Virus record (IMG/VR): IMGVR_UViG_3300035112_000009
Span: 1-63,048 of that record
Source of the DNA: a virus
Length of the DNA stretch: 63,048 nt
Reading direction: 5' to 3' (one strand)
Shown: positions 1 through 7,322 of the stretch, one piece after another
Layout of the letters: each line of letters starts with the position of its first letter
Numbering within the stretch: position 1 is the stretch's first letter
Program-made: the position numbers and the translations under genes
The notes under the pieces: generated by a model
What the model was told of the DNA's origin: nothing
The model's input: the letters and a program-made list of their open reading frames with translations, nothing else
The model's database searches: none

Positions 1-127
1 GACTGCGCACAACCTTGTATTCATATTCCGTCTCGCCCCTGGCATCCGCAACGCGTTGATTCTCTGCTCGCTCCCCGCAAATTACGCCCATGCCCTCCAT
101 CAGGTCGAGGCGGTCTTTAAGGTCTGC
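1..127. repeat. Left copy of 127-bp terminal direct repeat
   Basis: Bases 1-127 are identical to 62922-63048. The repeat lies inside an open reading frame that reads smoothly across the joint. The length matches a common assembler k-mer, so it is most simply the overlap of a circular assembly and not a biological terminal repeat. Confidence 0.95.
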
Positions 128-952
128 CGTGCTCATAAAATAGTGCCGCACCCGCATCTCATGCTCAATTGCGGGCATTGGCGGGGAGAGCTGGGCCGCG
201 ATTGCCTTCCTAACCACCGCGCAGTCCTTAGCCACCGTGCGCTCTAACTGCCGATCGCTCACGTCGATCGTCGCCCTGAAGTACCGATGTAGGAACCTGG
301 CACCATTCAAGTCCGGTTCGCGCTCTTTGATTAGCGTTGTCAGCTTGTCGTCATACATGCTCACCATTACCTTGAAATCCGTGAGCAACTGGCGGATGGC
401 CGGATCTTGCAGAACCACCAAATCATCGGCCGGTGCATCTTCGTCGCCACCCTCAGCGGCCCGCTTAATCTTCTTGCGGAGCTTATCAACGCTCCACTTC
501 TCAGCCTCGGCCAAGTCGAGCCAGTGATCCTGCTCTTCCTCGGTCTCCATGTAGGCAACCGTTTGGTGATGACCGAAGTAAAGATTCTGACGACGTCGTC
601 GGATTGGGAAACGGCACGCGGTTTGCTGATAGTGGCGATAGGTTTCGTTTCGGCCTTCGTTGTCTCGTTTCTGCTCTTCGTCAGGGTCAATTACTTGGGC
701 ATACTCTTCTGGGAATCGACGCTCGCCTTCGTTGAGCGCGTCACCAATCCACCACTGATGCCCGCGCCCCGTCGTGTCAGCCGCCTCAAAGAGTCGCAAC
801 CATTCCGGCAGGGTCAACGCTTTCTTTTTAACCGTCAGGCCGACAGTCGTGCGCTGACACCAAGCGGGAAACGGCGGGGCACTCTTCGGCTTAACACGCG
901 GCACTGGCGGCAGGGGAGTCCTTGGCTGTTGCTCAATCGTGGCTGTTGACAT
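1..952 (-). CDS. Hypothetical protein with W-W-I-G-D motif, 5' part of a gene crossing the contig joint
   Basis: ATG at 952, preceded by a GGAGG ribosome-binding site. The frame is open to base 1 and, on the circle, continues through 62921 to a TGA at 62878-62880, giving 331 aa. The N-terminal quarter has a conserved-looking block (LPEWLRL, then WWIGDALNEGERRFPEEYAQ, about residues 48-86). The rest is charged and helical, and the C terminus ends in five Asp residues followed by IVW. Nothing identifies its activity. It is the penultimate gene of the long leftward early operon and sits behind a two-hairpin leader (953-1072). Confidence 0.85.
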   Translation of the reverse strand, partial: MSTATIEQQPRTPLPPVPRVKPKSAPPFPAWCQRTTVGLTVKKKALTLPEWLRLFEAADTTGRGHQWWIGDALNEGERRFPEEYAQVIDPDEEQKRDNEGRNETYRHYQQTACRFPIRRRRQNLYFGHHQTVAYMETEEEQDHWLDLAEAEKWSVDKLRKKIKRAAEGGDEDAPADDLVVLQDPAIRQLLTDFKVMVSMYDDKLTTLIKEREPDLNGARFLHRYFRATIDVSDRQLERTVAKDCAVVRKAIAAQLSPPMPAIEHEMRVRHYFMSTADLKDRLDLMEGMGVICGERAENQRVADARGETEYEYKVVRS

Positions 953-1072
953 ATTCTTTCACGCCTCCAAAAAGGTTTCTGTGCTATGCTCTCGTTGCTA
1001 CCGAGGACAGAAACTTTTCGGAGACCAGAGACGCTAAGGGGAAAGGCAAATTCCCTTTAGCGTTTCGCTTTT
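953..1072 (-). promoter_or_regulatory. Two-hairpin leader / attenuator-like region
   Basis: A 120-nt gap in an otherwise gapless operon holds two strong stem-loops. One pairs 1031-1040 with 1053-1063 (ACGCTAA/TTAGCGT plus GGG/CCC). The other pairs 970-982 with 1007-1018, 12 bp with G-U wobble, and has a smaller CTCG/CGAG hairpin in its loop. On the minus strand the second stem is followed by a T run and then directly by GGAGG and the ATG of the downstream gene. This is the layout of an attenuator or a terminator with readthrough. Confidence 0.5.
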
Positions 1073-1267
1073 TCAACCCTTCTCTGGCTCGGTCTCAAGC
1101 GCATCCTGAGATCGAGCTCGGTGCATTCTGCGGTACAAATCCAGCCTTTCACCGAGATCGCGGATCGGAAATAGTTCCGCAAACTCTTTCGCCTTCAATT
1201 CCACCTCATTTTCCGCTAGTGGATCGTTATTGAGAATTGCGAAGATGTTGCCTGTGTCTGTGTTCAT
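1073..1267 (-). CDS. Hypothetical small protein, 64 aa
   Basis: The start ATG at 1267 abuts the stop of the upstream HAD gene. The protein is acidic and helical with no recognisable domain. Position in the operon and clean spacing support it as a real gene; function unknown. Confidence 0.6.
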   Translation of the reverse strand: MNTDTGNIFAILNNDPLAENEVELKAKEFAELFPIRDLGERLDLYRRMHRARSQDALETEPEKG

Positions 1268-1864
1268 CTATGCCTCCATTGCTGTTTCGTTTAGTGTGAC
1301 GTACCCATTCGCGCCGAGCGTTCCTTGCCAGCCATCCGCCCGCCACACTTCGGCCCACATGAACTTGATGTTTGCGCCTTCCGCGCACTCTTGATCTTCA
1401 ATTCGATCTCCCACAAAAAGCGCGAGATGCGGCGGATAGTATTCGTTGAATCGACTGGCGAGATTGTGAGTAGCTTCGAGGATCAATCCAATGCGAGGTT
1501 TGCGGCACCAACAGATCGCATACTCAGGATCGGCTGCGTCAGGGTGATGAGTACAGAACGTTATTTTATCGAATAATCCCTTGCACTGGCGATTAGTTTC
1601 CAGCATCGCTTTCATGCAGTCTTCCATAGAAAGAATGCCAAGCGCGACGCCGCCCTGATTACTGATCCCAACAATGCGCCAGCCCTGCTTCTTGTACTCC
1701 GCAAGAATCGTGGGCACTTCGGGAAACACCTCAACATCTGCCGATTTATTAACAAATCGGCCTAACGCGCTCTTGCCTTTGCGCACAGTGTCGTCCAAGT
1801 CGAGATACAGAACCGGAGTCGCCTTACTACCGCGCTCAATCCACTCGCTAACGATCTTCATCAT
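1268..1864 (-). CDS. HAD-superfamily phosphatase, GmhB / polynucleotide-phosphatase type
   Basis: 198 aa. HAD motif I is LDLDDT (about residues 21-26, nucleophile Asp22). Motif II is GISNQGG (about 65-71). A GmhB-like zinc motif, C-x-HHP ... C-x-C-RKP, lies in the middle and a late VGDRxED supplies motif IV. This family removes phosphate from small molecules or, in phages, acts as a 3'-phosphatase in nucleic-acid end repair; the sequence does not tell which. The start overlaps the upstream stop (ATGATG) after an AGGAAAG ribosome-binding site. Confidence 0.8.
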   Translation of the reverse strand: MMKIVSEWIERGSKATPVLYLDLDDTVRKGKSALGRFVNKSADVEVFPEVPTILAEYKKQGWRIVGISNQGGVALGILSMEDCMKAMLETNRQCKGLFDKITFCTHHPDAADPEYAICWCRKPRIGLILEATHNLASRFNEYYPPHLALFVGDRIEDQECAEGANIKFMWAEVWRADGWQGTLGANGYVTLNETAMEA

Positions 1865-2178
1865 CTTTCCTTTCCGTTCTCTGGCGATTTGTAACGAATA
1901 ACCGCCGGGCCATCGGTGAGCCAGATATGCTTCAGACCCGAAGGCAATTCACAGTCAACATCCACGAACAATCTGTGTGGCACCCCGTCGATATTCATGA
2001 ACACATCGGTTGCGGTCGCGTTGAAAGTTGCAGGCTTCTTTGACATACTCACGCCCGGCATCCCGGAAACATGCAGATTTACCTCGTTCGACGTAAGGTT
2101 CACCCTTGCGCCCGTCGGATTACTGAAGATCGCCTGACAAACCATTCCGTTCATGTTCACTAGGCTGAATTGTTTCAT
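1861..2178 (-). CDS. Hypothetical protein, 105 aa
   Basis: Start chosen at 2178 because GGGGGAAG lies 6 bases upstream and it overlaps the preceding gene by 4 bases; longer in-frame starts lack a ribosome-binding site. The protein looks beta-rich, with several short hydrophobic strands and no motif I recognise. Confidence 0.6.
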   Translation of the reverse strand: MKQFSLVNMNGMVCQAIFSNPTGARVNLTSNEVNLHVSGMPGVSMSKKPATFNATATDVFMNIDGVPHRLFVDVDCELPSGLKHIWLTDGPAVIRYKSPENGKER

Positions 2179-2432
2179 CTTCCCCCGCTCTCCGGCGGAC
2201 TGCCTGAGTGATGGCGTATCCGGCCTGAAACGGAGCGCGAATAGCCACACGATGTACACTTCCACACACTGACCGCTTTAGCTGGGCCGGCATAGGAAAG
2301 CGTTTGGCCCGGCGAATCCTTATCGTCGCCGTGAAAATCAGGCGCACCCGCGCTCACGGTGTTTTGCAGTGCCACGCCATCGCGCAACGCACCTCCGCAA
2401 CGCGGGCATCGCTTCTTCTCAACTGGTTTCAT
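2175..2432 (-). CDS. Small zinc-ribbon protein
   Basis: 85 aa. It starts KKRCPRCGG and ends with a second WKCTSCGYS pair, so two CxxC knuckles frame a linker: a classic zinc ribbon. Overlaps both neighbours by 4 bases (ATGA coupling). Target unknown. Confidence 0.65.
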   Translation of the reverse strand: MKPVEKKRCPRCGGALRDGVALQNTVSAGAPDFHGDDKDSPGQTLSYAGPAKAVSVWKCTSCGYSRSVSGRIRHHSGSPPESGGR

Positions 2433-2809
2433 GGTTGACCCTCCATAGGTGGCGATAGTCGCATCTGCCCTGCGGCCTCAAGCTCCGCATGAGTCACGGG
2501 TGGTACTTCAATCGCTGCTGGTTTTTCTTTCAGTTTCGGCTCATCACAGCTTTCGCAGTAGGTAAATCGGCCCGCGTGAGTCAACACCCAACCTTCAAAG
2601 CGAGCACCAAAGCCGCCGTGCGAGTCAGTAAAGGTCACGGATTCAATCATTCCTTTGGCTTCCAATCCCGCCATCAACTTGCTGGGGCGACACTGGAACA
2701 TCTGAGGAAAGCGCACGTTGCGAATCGCGTGATCCACTTCAGCGGCAAACATTTGTCCGAGACGATCCAACTCACGTTTAGAAACTGTGTCGTCTGTTAG
2801 TTCCGCCAT
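2429..2809 (-). CDS. Hypothetical protein, 126 aa
   Basis: Start at 2809 follows GAGGGGAAAG. N-terminal helices (residues 10-45), then a small beta region with a YCESC pair. Possibly a winged-helix/zinc fold but not recognised. Confidence 0.55.
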   Translation of the reverse strand: MAELTDDTVSKRELDRLGQMFAAEVDHAIRNVRFPQMFQCRPSKLMAGLEAKGMIESVTFTDSHGGFGARFEGWVLTHAGRFTYCESCDEPKLKEKPAAIEVPPVTHAELEAAGQMRLSPPMEGQP

Positions 2810-2820
2810 CTTTCCCCTCC

Positions 2821-3111
2821 TCAACCCTGAACCTCGATACCCAGCGCGCGGAAGGCATCGCTGATTGTTTCAACTTTAACGATCGGATAACCCGCCCACC
2901 TGTCCGCGAATCTCTGCTGACCCGGCCTGAGTTTGCGGCGGCTCGGTGATTTGTCGCCGTCCTTAACCTCGAAAAGCCATAGGTTGAATCGAAAGCCGAC
3001 AAGCAAATCAGGAATATCATCCTGATTGAGTATTTCAACTTTTACGCCAACGGCTCGCAACGCTTTAACGATGCGATCCTGATTTTCATCTTTGCGTGCC
3101 GCTCGTCTCAT
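2821..3111 (-). CDS. VRR-NUC-type nuclease (putative Holliday-junction resolvase)
   Basis: 96 aa. The PD-(D/E)xK signature reads IPDLLVG ... FEVKDG, followed by SPSRRKLRPGQQRFADRW, as in phage VRR-NUC proteins. Catalytic residues are Asp in IPD, Glu and Lys in FEVK, and Gln in PGQQ. Start at 3111 is preferred; upstream in-frame alternatives overlap the previous gene heavily, but a TTG further upstream with GGAAGG is possible. Expected to cut branched or recombination-intermediate DNA. It joins Endo VII-like and NinG-like genes elsewhere in this genome. Confidence 0.75.
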   Translation of the reverse strand: MRRAARKDENQDRIVKALRAVGVKVEILNQDDIPDLLVGFRFNLWLFEVKDGDKSPSRRKLRPGQQRFADRWAGYPIVKVETISDAFRALGIEVQG

Positions 3112-3176
3112 TTCATCATCCGTTTGCTTTCTATCCGACCGCTTGCATCTACAGACCAAAGCCAGCCTTCCGTTTA

Positions 3177-3422
3177 CTACATCGAAGACATGCCAGCGGG
3201 GTTGGGGGCTTGGATCGCAGCGTGTCGCTTGTTGTATTCCTCGCGGCGTTTCCGTGTTTCCTCTTTGCATTTTTCACAGTCAAATGGGATTTCAGAATGG
3301 CCACTGTGCCGACAATCGAAACATGTCACTTCGATAGCGCATCCCGTCAAGTAGTCTTTCCCGCAGTGATAGCAGTGGCTATGAGTTACTGTGTTTGGCA
3401 CGATGAATCTTTGCCCTTTCAT
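3177..3422 (-). CDS. Zinc-finger protein, 81 aa
   Basis: Three CxxC-type pairs are visible (CYHCGKD, CFDCRH, CEKCKEE) followed by a basic helical tail. Start at 3422 overlaps the upstream gene by 44 bases. Nucleic-acid binding is plausible, target unknown. Confidence 0.55.
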   Translation of the reverse strand: MKGQRFIVPNTVTHSHCYHCGKDYLTGCAIEVTCFDCRHSGHSEIPFDCEKCKEETRKRREEYNKRHAAIQAPNPAGMSSM

Positions 3423-3621
3423 ACTTGAATTTGCCTTCTTCGGCGGGTGAGAAAATCTCATCAACATCGGTTGACGCCTTGTCACCAAAACGCGCTTTAA
3501 GCACTTTGGTATTACACGCGGAACAGACTGCAAAATCTTCACAGGTGCCCAACTCTCCGACGTACCCGCCGCACTGAATACAGTTAAGCGGCTGTAGTTC
3601 AAACTTGCATTCAGTTGGCAT
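3379..3621 (-). CDS. Zinc-ribbon protein, 80 aa
   Basis: CIQCGGYVGELGTC and CSACN pairs form a zinc ribbon in the first half; the second half is charged. A GGGAGG ribosome-binding site precedes ATG at 3621. Confidence 0.55.
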   Translation of the reverse strand: MPTECKFELQPLNCIQCGGYVGELGTCEDFAVCSACNTKVLKARFGDKASTDVDEIFSPAEEGKFKYERAKIHRAKHSNS

Positions 3622-3727
3622 CCCGATCCCTCCCCCATCTCCCTATAGCCAGCACCGTAAACCAAAGAATTAGAGATAGAGTGATCCCCTTTGTGATCCG
3701 ATCTAGTGTCCGATCATTTGTTTTCAT
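3611..3727 (-). CDS. Very small single-pass membrane protein, 38 aa
   Basis: ATG at 3727, TGA at 3611-3613, overlapping the next gene by 11 bases. Residues 14-29 form one hydrophobic segment (ITLSLILWFTVLAIG) with basic flanks. It exactly fills the space between neighbouring genes, which favours a real gene. The Shine-Dalgarno is weak, so translation may be coupled. Confidence 0.5.
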   Translation of the reverse strand: MKTNDRTLDRITKGITLSLILWFTVLAIGRWGRDRDAN

Positions 3728-3729
3728 GG

Positions 3730-4134
3730 CTATTGCTCAGTTTCCGAAATATAAGTCGCAGACAGGATGTCACTGTTCGGTATCACTCGGGGCTCTGGCG
3801 CTTTGAACGTGTAATGAGTCTTGATCGGCAGTCGGGCATTAGAACCAAAGCAAACCTTTAGCGGCCCGATATGCAGCGTCCAACCGAACACCTTTTGCTC
3901 TACACCTTCATAACCCACCTGCCAGCCGTGCCAGTTGATGAACTTGTGAGACGCTTTCCGCTGCCAGCGTAGGAAGATCGGCCAGTACAAATAACGCTTG
4001 TATGCACGCCAACTGTGATCGCAAAGCGAGCACGAGTAATTGCCCGATCCATCTGAACTGATGTACCTAGACGCGTCTTGGAGTCGCTGGTTATAGTCTT
4101 CCCAACTGACTTCAATTTCTTTGATTCTGTTCAT
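3730..4134 (-). CDS. Hypothetical protein, 134 aa
   Basis: Start at 4134 follows AGAGGA. It carries a CSLCDHSW knuckle near residue 35, then an aromatic-rich stretch with many Trp and Tyr. Family not recognised. Confidence 0.55.
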   Translation of the reverse strand: MNRIKEIEVSWEDYNQRLQDASRYISSDGSGNYSCSLCDHSWRAYKRYLYWPIFLRWQRKASHKFINWHGWQVGYEGVEQKVFGWTLHIGPLKVCFGSNARLPIKTHYTFKAPEPRVIPNSDILSATYISETEQ

Positions 4135-4145
4135 TTGTCCTCTCC

Positions 4146-4403
4146 CTAACGGTAGACTCGGAATGCGCCCTCCGCGTCCGAATCGCAAGTTTCAATCGTG
4201 AGAATGTCTGCGCCGTGTTCGTCTTGGCCGTGGTTAACGTAGCGACAATACGCAACGTGTTCTTGCGCCGTTTCGCGCCTATCCCGCAGGTATTTAATTG
4301 CTGCGTTGATCGCTTCGCGCATTGCGTTTTGCTTCTCCGACGGAACCCAGTTGCGAAGCATCACATCGACCCGTGCCAGTGGGTTCATGTTTACTTCCGC
4401 CAT
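4146..4403 (-). CDS. Hypothetical protein, 85 aa
   Basis: Helical protein without a known motif. It is the last leftward gene before the plus-strand TnpB cassette, whose left end must lie in 4404-4551. Confidence 0.5.
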   Translation of the reverse strand: MAEVNMNPLARVDVMLRNWVPSEKQNAMREAINAAIKYLRDRRETAQEHVAYCRYVNHGQDEHGADILTIETCDSDAEGAFRVYR

Positions 4404-4467
4404 TCTCTCACCCTCCTAAAGTGACGAACCGAGCAGCCCGTAGACTGCCCGATCCGACCGAGTTCTG

Positions 4468-4517
4468 TGGTAAAATAAGAACGGCTCGACAGACCGCGTC
4501 CAACGATCCATCGAGCC
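4468..4517 (+). promoter_or_regulatory. Extended -10 promoter plus 5'-terminal hairpin upstream of tnpB-1
   Basis: TGGTAAAAT at 4468-4476 is an extended -10. Seven bases later, where transcription should begin, GGCTCGA (4483-4489) pairs with TCGAGCC (4511-4517). The same arrangement precedes the Endo VII-like gene (33979) and both non-coding RNAs near 61.2-61.6 kb. The hairpin could instead be the subterminal left-end hairpin of the IS-like element. Confidence 0.5.
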
Positions 4518-4551
4518 TTACCAGTACCCAACGTGATAGGACACGCTCGGC

Positions 4552-5670
4552 ATGGCGCACAAAGTTTACCGCTTCAGAATCTATCCAACCAAACGTCAGA
4601 CGCAGACGCTTAACAACCAGCTTGCGATCTGTGCGGAGCTGTATAACGCAGGACTGCAAGAAAGACGTGACGCATGGAAGCTGAGCGGCAAATCGATTAG
4701 CTACTTTGACCAGACGCTTCAACTCGCCCAAGTAAAACCGATCAGGGACGATGTAGCCGCTATCAGCGCAAACGTCCTTGAGAATGTTTTGAAGCGCGTC
4801 GATCTTGCGTTCAACGCGTTCTTTCGCCGTGTGAAGGCCGGACAAAAGGCGGGCTACCCAAGATTCAAGTCCTTCCGACGATACGACTCCATGACGTTTC
4901 GCCAAATCGGGAACGCGATCACCAAAAACAAACTGCGCGTTTCCAAAATCGGGCAAGTGAGAATCAAGTTGCACCGCCCAATTCAGGGCACGATTAAGAC
5001 GCTCACCATCAAACGTGACGCTGGACGATGGTTGGCGATCTTTGCTTGCGAAGTGGAATCCAATCCGTTGCCCTTCAATCCGAATGTGATCGGCGTCGAT
5101 GTTGGCCTGACGCACTTCGCAACTCTGAGCAATGGGAGCACGATTGAGAACCCGCGTTACTATCGGACGGGACAAGCGGCCCTGAGGATCGCGCAGAGGC
5201 GCTTTAGTCGGCGCAGGAAAGGTTCTAATAGGCAACGAAAAGCCGTGCTGGCGGCCCAACGCGCTCACGCGCACGTACAGGCGCAACGGCGCGATTTTCT
5301 CCATAAGACTAGCCGATCCCTGGTTAGTAACTTTGGGTTGATCGCGGTCGAGAATTTGAACGTCAAAGGGATGGCGCGAAACCACAATCTCGCCAAGAGT
5401 ATTCACGATGCCGGATGGTCTACTTTTATCGATATGCTCACCTACAAAGCGGAAGATGCTGGTAGGGTGCTGGTCAAGGTCGATCCTCGCGGCACAAGTC
5501 AAACATGCACATGTGGAGCCGAAGTTCGCAAGACACTGGCAGATCGCTGGCATCTTTGTCTTTCGTGTGGTTTGTCTGCTGCTCGTGATCATGTCAGTGC
5601 TCAAGTAATTTTAGGGCGAGCGGTTCGCCTTCAGGACTTAACGGGGCCGGTTGCGGCGTCCGTGTCCTGA
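4552..5670 (+). CDS. tnpB: TnpB, IS200/IS605-family RNA-guided nuclease
   Basis: 372 aa, full length for the family. RuvC-I is GVDVGLTHFA (Asp183), RuvC-II IAVENLNVKGM (Glu267), zinc ribbon Cys319/321 and Cys336/339, and RuvC-III ARDHVSA (Asp346), so the catalytic triad looks complete. Known members use an RNA from their own 3' end (omega RNA) to guide double-strand DNA cleavage next to a short target-adjacent motif. No tnpA transposase accompanies it. It lies on the opposite strand to the surrounding operon, directly beside attP and the integrase. The omega RNA should cover the 3' end of the gene and roughly 5650-5790. Confidence 0.9.
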   Translation: MAHKVYRFRIYPTKRQTQTLNNQLAICAELYNAGLQERRDAWKLSGKSISYFDQTLQLAQVKPIRDDVAAISANVLENVLKRVDLAFNAFFRRVKAGQKAGYPRFKSFRRYDSMTFRQIGNAITKNKLRVSKIGQVRIKLHRPIQGTIKTLTIKRDAGRWLAIFACEVESNPLPFNPNVIGVDVGLTHFATLSNGSTIENPRYYRTGQAALRIAQRRFSRRRKGSNRQRKAVLAAQRAHAHVQAQRRDFLHKTSRSLVSNFGLIAVENLNVKGMARNHNLAKSIHDAGWSTFIDMLTYKAEDAGRVLVKVDPRGTSQTCTCGAEVRKTLADRWHLCLSCGLSAARDHVSAQVILGRAVRLQDLTGPVAASVS

Positions 5671-5686
5671 GAAGATTGCGGTTTAA

Positions 5687-5713
5687 TCTACCGACCTGCT
5701 GCCTATAGGTAGA
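5687..5713 (+). ncRNA. Hairpin after tnpB-1, candidate omega-RNA scaffold
   Basis: TCTACC (5687-5692) pairs with GGTAGA (5708-5713) 17 bases after the tnpB stop, where IS605-type omega RNAs fold. Boundaries and guide segment cannot be set from one copy. Confidence 0.35.
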
Positions 5714-5773
5714 CAGAAATAGACCTCCGGCGAGCCCCTTTTCAGAGACTTTTCGTGGTCTATGTGTGTTTGA

Positions 5774-6001
5774 TTTGTGGAATTAAATCTGAAATGTGGT
5801 GAGCCGAGCAGGACTCGAACCTGCGACCCACTGGTTAAAAGAGTGTGGAAGCCCTCTGTGGCCCTCCGCTGGCCTCTGCCGCTCATTGCCGCATCGCTCG
5901 AAATAAAACAGCCAGAGAGCCTATTCCAGCGCCGTAGACCTTGCTGCACGATGCTGTCTGGGCTAGCATCCCGCGCACTAGGTTTGTGGCTGAATTTGTG
6001 G
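5774..6001 (+). promoter_or_regulatory. TTTGTGG repeats flanking attP, candidate integrase arm sites
   Basis: TTTGTGG occurs at 5774-5780, 5983-5989 and 5995-6001; the first and third share ATTTGTGGAAT. They lie on both sides of the tRNA-derived core and before the integrase start, where arm-type Int/Xis sites would be expected. The interval 5842-5980 holds nothing else I can identify. Confidence 0.4.
5797..5841 (-). other. attP: attP core: 3' half of a tRNA-Lys(UUU) gene
   Basis: On the minus strand this reads as the exact 3' half of a tRNA. It has a 7-base anticodon loop CTTTTAA, stem CCAGT, variable loop GGGTC, T-arm GCAGG-TTCGAGT-CCTGC, acceptor strand TCGGCTC, discriminator A and encoded CCA. 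The 5' half is absent: the bases before the loop cannot form the anticodon stem. Such half-tRNA identity next to an integrase is the signature of an attachment site that rebuilds the host tRNA on integration. Confidence 0.85.
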
Positions 6002-6006
6002 AATAG

Positions 6007-7098
6007 ATGAGCCGACCGCGTACAGGATCGATTTTCAAATGCAAAGACGGGCAGATATTTGCCCGCATAACCTTCACTGACGAGTTCGGAAAACGGCGCG
6101 ATATTAAGCGCAAAGCATTCAGCCGAACCCACGCCCGCCAACTTATCAAAGAACTTCTGAGAGAGGTCGAAGAACGCGGCGAAGAGTCTCTGGATTCGTC
6201 GCGCCTCACTTTTGCACAACTCGCCAAGCATTACAAGGATCGCTACGCTACCCCGGCCAGATTCATAGACAGCCGCAAGGTCAGCGGTCTGCGCTCTAAC
6301 GTCGAGGTCAAGAGAATTGTTGAGATCTTGGCGGATCATTTTGGTTCTAAACGTCTCCGGTCTATCACTCACGGCGATATTCTTCAGTTTAAAAGTAAAC
6401 GGCTCGACAAGCTGGTTGAGTTCAAGAAAGCACCCTCAAGACAGCGATCCATCGCCACGGTAAACAGGGAACTAACAGTGCTCCGTAGAATGCTCACGAT
6501 TGCATTCCGCGAAGGCTGGATACTCAAACACCCGTTCTCTGGCAGCGATACGATCATCTCAACATCGGACGAAACGAAACGCACTCGCATCCTGTCCGAC
6601 GCGGAAGAAGATTTGTTATTAGATGCCTGTGACGGCCCACGCGAACGACTCCGAACCATCATCATTTGCGCTCTCGATACAGGCATGAGGCGCGGCGAAA
6701 TTCTCTCGCTCAGGTGGCGTGACGTTGACCTGAAAGAGAAGCGAATCAACATCCAAGCCCTCAACACCAAGACACTGAAGGCGCGGCAAGTTCCGATCAC
6801 CCCGCGACTCTTGGAAGAACTGGAAAAACTTCCCCAGCGCGATCCTGCGCTTCGCGTGTTCGGCATAACTGACACGGTAAAAAGATCGTGGGCCACCGCC
6901 AAAAGGATCGCCGGGATTAGCGATCTAAAGTTCCACGACCTGCGGCATACGTGCGCCACAAGACTCGTGCAGGGCGGTTTGCCATTGGCTGAGGTGTCAC
7001 GCATTCTGGGCCACACTTCCATTGTCACGACGTTTCGCTACGCCAATGTTGACGACTCGACTCTTGATCGCGCCTCCGCTATTTTGACTCGCCGCTGA
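6007..7098 (+). CDS. int: Tyrosine integrase
   Basis: 363 aa with an N-terminal arm-binding domain, a SAM-like core-binding domain (about 68-175) and a catalytic domain. Catalytic residues are visible: Arg228 in TGMRRGE, His310-x-x-Arg313 in HDLRH, His336 in LGHTS and nucleophile Tyr345 in FRYAN. It should recombine attP (5797-5841) with a host tRNA-Lys gene. Its last 102 bases overlap the xis-like gene on the other strand. Confidence 0.95.
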   Translation: MSRPRTGSIFKCKDGQIFARITFTDEFGKRRDIKRKAFSRTHARQLIKELLREVEERGEESLDSSRLTFAQLAKHYKDRYATPARFIDSRKVSGLRSNVEVKRIVEILADHFGSKRLRSITHGDILQFKSKRLDKLVEFKKAPSRQRSIATVNRELTVLRRMLTIAFREGWILKHPFSGSDTIISTSDETKRTRILSDAEEDLLLDACDGPRERLRTIIICALDTGMRRGEILSLRWRDVDLKEKRINIQALNTKTLKARQVPITPRLLEELEKLPQRDPALRVFGITDTVKRSWATAKRIAGISDLKFHDLRHTCATRLVQGGLPLAEVSRILGHTSIVTTFRYANVDDSTLDRASAILTRR

Positions 7099-7266
7099 AT
7101 GACCGAACCTTTCATGCAATTCGTTAATGTGGCTCTGGGTGTACCGGATTTGGCCGTTCGGGAGTTTGATGTATCCCACGATCCGATCCTCACGCCAGCG
7201 CAGCGATGTAGCCCGATCAATCTTCCAGTGTCGGCAAAATTCTTTGTCTGTGAAAGTCTCTTCCAT
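6997..7266 (-). CDS. xis: Excisionase-like helix-turn-helix protein
   Basis: 89 aa. Residues 4-50 read as an HTH_17/Xis-type winged helix (FTDKEFCRHWKIDRATSLRW, then an LPNGQIRYT wing). Start at 7266 has AGGTGAGG five bases upstream. The 3' end runs 102 bases antisense into the integrase gene. Adjacency to int supports a recombination-directionality role; a plain regulator is the alternative. Confidence 0.65.
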   Translation of the reverse strand: MEETFTDKEFCRHWKIDRATSLRWREDRIVGYIKLPNGQIRYTQSHINELHERFGHSAASQNSGGAIKSRVVNIGVAKRRDNGSVAQNA

Positions 7267-7322
7267 AACCTCACCTTTTGCGCTCATACTCACCTATAGC
7301 CCTACTGATTCTCTGTTCCCCT

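Noticed and set aside
4408-5604. 398-aa open frame antisense to tnpB-1
   Set aside because: Shadow of a conserved tnpB; composition unconvincing and no ribosome-binding site.
5797-5860. Complete tRNA-Lys gene
   Set aside because: Only the 3' half from the anticodon loop is present; no D-arm or 5' acceptor strand follows.
5683-6372. 229-aa minus frame over attP and the integrase start
   Set aside because: Covers the tRNA-derived attP core and the integrase N terminus; shadow.
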